From: Bacteroidota bacterium
GTDB taxonomy: Bacteria; Bacteroidota; Ignavibacteria; Ignavibacteriales; Melioribacteraceae
Direction: 5' to 3'
Assembly: GCA_023381535.1 (NCBI GenBank)
Contig: JAMCSN010000212.1
Coordinates: 1 to 7,030 of the forward strand
Length of the DNA stretch: 7,030 nucleotides
In this document: positions 5,399-7,030 of the stretch, piece after piece
Layout: every line of letters starts with the position of its first letter
Position numbering within the stretch: position 1 is the stretch's first letter
Notes under the pieces: generated by a model
Database searches by the model: none
What the model was told of the DNA's origin: nothing
What the model saw: the letters and a program-made list of their open reading frames with translations, nothing else
Made by a program: the position numbers and the translations under genes

Positions 5399-7030
5399 TT
5401 AATTCTTGGTTGGAAAAATTACACGGAAAGTAGTGCCTTTTCCTTTCTTGCTTGTAACCTTAATGTCTGCGCCGTTGAGTTCGCAATATTTTTTTACAAG
5501 AGAAAGCCCAAGACCGTTGCCTTCAAAATTTCTAGTATAACCTTTTTCTTCACGCGTGAAAGGTGTAAACAACATCGGCATGTACTCATCGGAAATACCA
5601 ATTCCGGTATCGGCAATATCTACAAATAAATGATCTCGCGAATCCCGGTTGATTGAAATTTCGACTTTACCTTTTGAGGTGTATTTGATTGCGTTATCAA
5701 CCATATGAGAAAAAATTTGGTTTATGGAATATTCATCAGCTTCTATAACCGGATCGCCTTCGAAATCATTTATTGTTAACGAGATTTTCTTTTGCTTTGC
5801 CAACGACTGGAAGTTGTTAAACGTTTTCTGCAGAACGTCTTTATACAGATCGATGCGCTTTGCTCTGTAAGAATAAGATCCGGTTTGAAGTTCCGACATG
5901 TTAAGAATTAATTCAACCGTTCTCATGATACGTTTACCTTCCGTATCGATAACATCGAAACCATTTGCCATTTCTTCGTCAACTTTAGCCTGCAATTCAT
6001 CCTTCATCATTGAAGTGAAACTCAGAATTACATTTAACGGGGTTCTGATTTCGTGACTCATCTGTGCAAGGAATTCGGATTTCAACCGGTCGGATAGCTC
6101 TGCTCTATTCTTCGCTTCAATTAATGCTTCCTCGGTTTTTTTCTTTTCGGTGATGTCCTCGACGGTTCCTTCGTAATAAAGTATTTTATCATTTTCGTCT
6201 CTTACTGCGCGCGCACTTTCACGGATGAAGATTAATGTACCGTCTTTCTTTTTCCATTGGGCTTCAAAGCCAAGTATTAATCCGGTTCTTTCTATCTCAG
6301 TTTTGAAAATATTCCGTTGTGAATTATCTGCATAAATATTTTTAACATCCAACTTGAAAAACTCATCCAAAGAATTGTATCCGGTAATTTTCAACAGTGT
6401 TGGGTTTGCCATTAAGGTTTTGCCTTCAGGCGTAGTTTGATAAATACCTATTGTTGCGTTTTCAAATAAACCTCTAAACCGAAGTTCGCTTTCTCTTAAC
6501 GCTTGTTCGGCAAGTTTCCGCTCGGTAATATCCTGCTTAACTGCAACGTAAAAGATAATTTCTCCCGACGGATTTTTTGTGGGGGTGATGGTCATTTCCT
6601 CGGTATAAAGCGAGCCGTCTTTGCGTTTATTAATAATTTCTCCCCGCCAAATTTCTCCCGCCTGAATTCTATCCCACATGTAAGCATAATAACTATCGTC
6701 ATGCTGCCCTGATTTTAGAATATTCAGATTTTGTCCCGTTACTTCTTTAAGAGTGTAACCGGTTAGTTTAGTAAATGCACTGTTAACCCAAAGTGCGTGC
6801 CCTTCTTTGTCTGTAATTACAATACCGTTTGCTGCGGCTTCAAGCGCTGTGCTTTGAAGATTGATTTGTTCTTCGACACTTTTCTGTTCTGTAATATCTG
6901 TGATAAAACCTTCCAGCGCTACCGTCTCGTCGTCTTTTTCAGAATAAATGCCTGCACCCTGTTCCCATACCCATTTTTCAAATCCGGCTGCGGTTTTAAT
7001 TCTATAAATTAATTGGAACGACTTTCTTTC
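5399..7030 (-). CDS. Multi-PAS sensor histidine kinase, N-terminus outside window
   Basis: A two-component sensor kinase of which 543 C-terminal residues are visible; the frame is open to the right edge, so the ATG at 6679 (Met118 of the visible part) is internal. Domains in order: the end of a first PAS with its PAC tail (1 to about 50, ending GFITDITEQK); a second PAS (about 55-170, with NGIVITDKEGHALWVN and AVKQDITERK); a third PAS (about 182-298, with LFENATIGIYQTTPEG and GTVEDITEKK); a short coiled linker; HisKA with the phospho-acceptor His in SHEIRTPLN (codon 6053-6055); and HATPase_c with the N box DNAIKYT, G1 DTGIGIS, F box FTPFTREE and G2 GNGLGLSLVKKY. It ends with KGTTFRVIFPTKN, with no receiver domain after it. 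No membrane segment is visible, so it may be cytosolic or have its sensor part upstream. The PAS ligands are unknown. No response regulator is in the window. A GNAT gene follows after 7 nt. Confidence 0.95.
   Translation of the reverse strand, partial: ERKSFQLIYRIKTAAGFEKWVWEQGAGIYSEKDDETVALEGFITDITEQKSVEEQINLQSTALEAAANGIVITDKEGHALWVNSAFTKLTGYTLKEVTGQNLNILKSGQHDDSYYAYMWDRIQAGEIWRGEIINKRKDGSLYTEEMTITPTKNPSGEIIFYVAVKQDITERKLAEQALRESELRFRGLFENATIGIYQTTPEGKTLMANPTLLKITGYNSLDEFFKLDVKNIYADNSQRNIFKTEIERTGLILGFEAQWKKKDGTLIFIRESARAVRDENDKILYYEGTVEDITEKKKTEEALIEAKNRAELSDRLKSEFLAQMSHEIRTPLNVILSFTSMMKDELQAKVDEEMANGFDVIDTEGKRIMRTVELILNMSELQTGSYSYRAKRIDLYKDVLQKTFNNFQSLAKQKKISLTINDFEGDPVIEADEYSINQIFSHMVDNAIKYTSKGKVEISINRDSRDHLFVDIADTGIGISDEYMPMLFTPFTREEKGYTRNFEGNGLGLSLVKKYCELNGADIKVTSKKGKGTTFRVIFPTKN

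Noticed and set aside
6677..6679. ATG as start of the sensor kinase
   Set aside because: The frame continues upstream with clear PAS sequence to the window edge; this Met is in the middle of a PAS domain.

Overview
The window is AT-rich bacterial chromosome with closely spaced genes. It most resembles the Ignavibacteria / Chlorobi-Bacteroidota side of the tree. The grounds are indirect. None of the start codons has a good AAGGAGG-type ribosome binding site. Two intergenic regions carry sequences fitting the Bacteroidota -7 promoter consensus TAnnTTTG. The proteins (a PAS-rich hybrid-style sensor kinase, a YitT membrane protein, a small LYRIDVSE-type hypothetical) are of kinds common there. 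This placement is inference.

Plus strand, 1-3342: the window opens inside a gene for an ABC-2 type exporter permease (NatB-like) whose N-terminus lies upstream. It is followed by a 106-residue conserved hypothetical, a YitT-family membrane protein with a DUF2179 domain, and a class I O-methyltransferase of the CrtF/COMT type. Gaps are 45-71 nt. Two of the gaps hold strong DNA palindromes (924-949 and 2289-2317) that look like dispersed palindromic repeats, and the third holds an inverted repeat wrapped around a candidate promoter.

Plus strand, 3343-4777: a 223-nt intergenic region with a candidate promoter leads to a radical SAM enzyme. Its reading frame is interrupted by an in-frame TGA (4505-4507), after which the same frame continues for about 90 residues that contain a further cysteine cluster. 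The two pieces read as one protein of about 403 residues broken by a single stop codon. This is the most unusual thing in the window.

Minus strand, 4831-7030: a GNAT-like acetyltransferase with a cysteine-rich N-terminal motif lies 7 nt downstream of a multi-PAS sensor histidine kinase that runs off the right edge of the window. The two probably share a transcript and converge on the radical SAM gene.

I see no tRNA, rRNA, CRISPR, transposase or phage gene. No single multigene system is evident. The neighbourhood looks like ordinary chromosome with one broken or split gene and some repeat elements.
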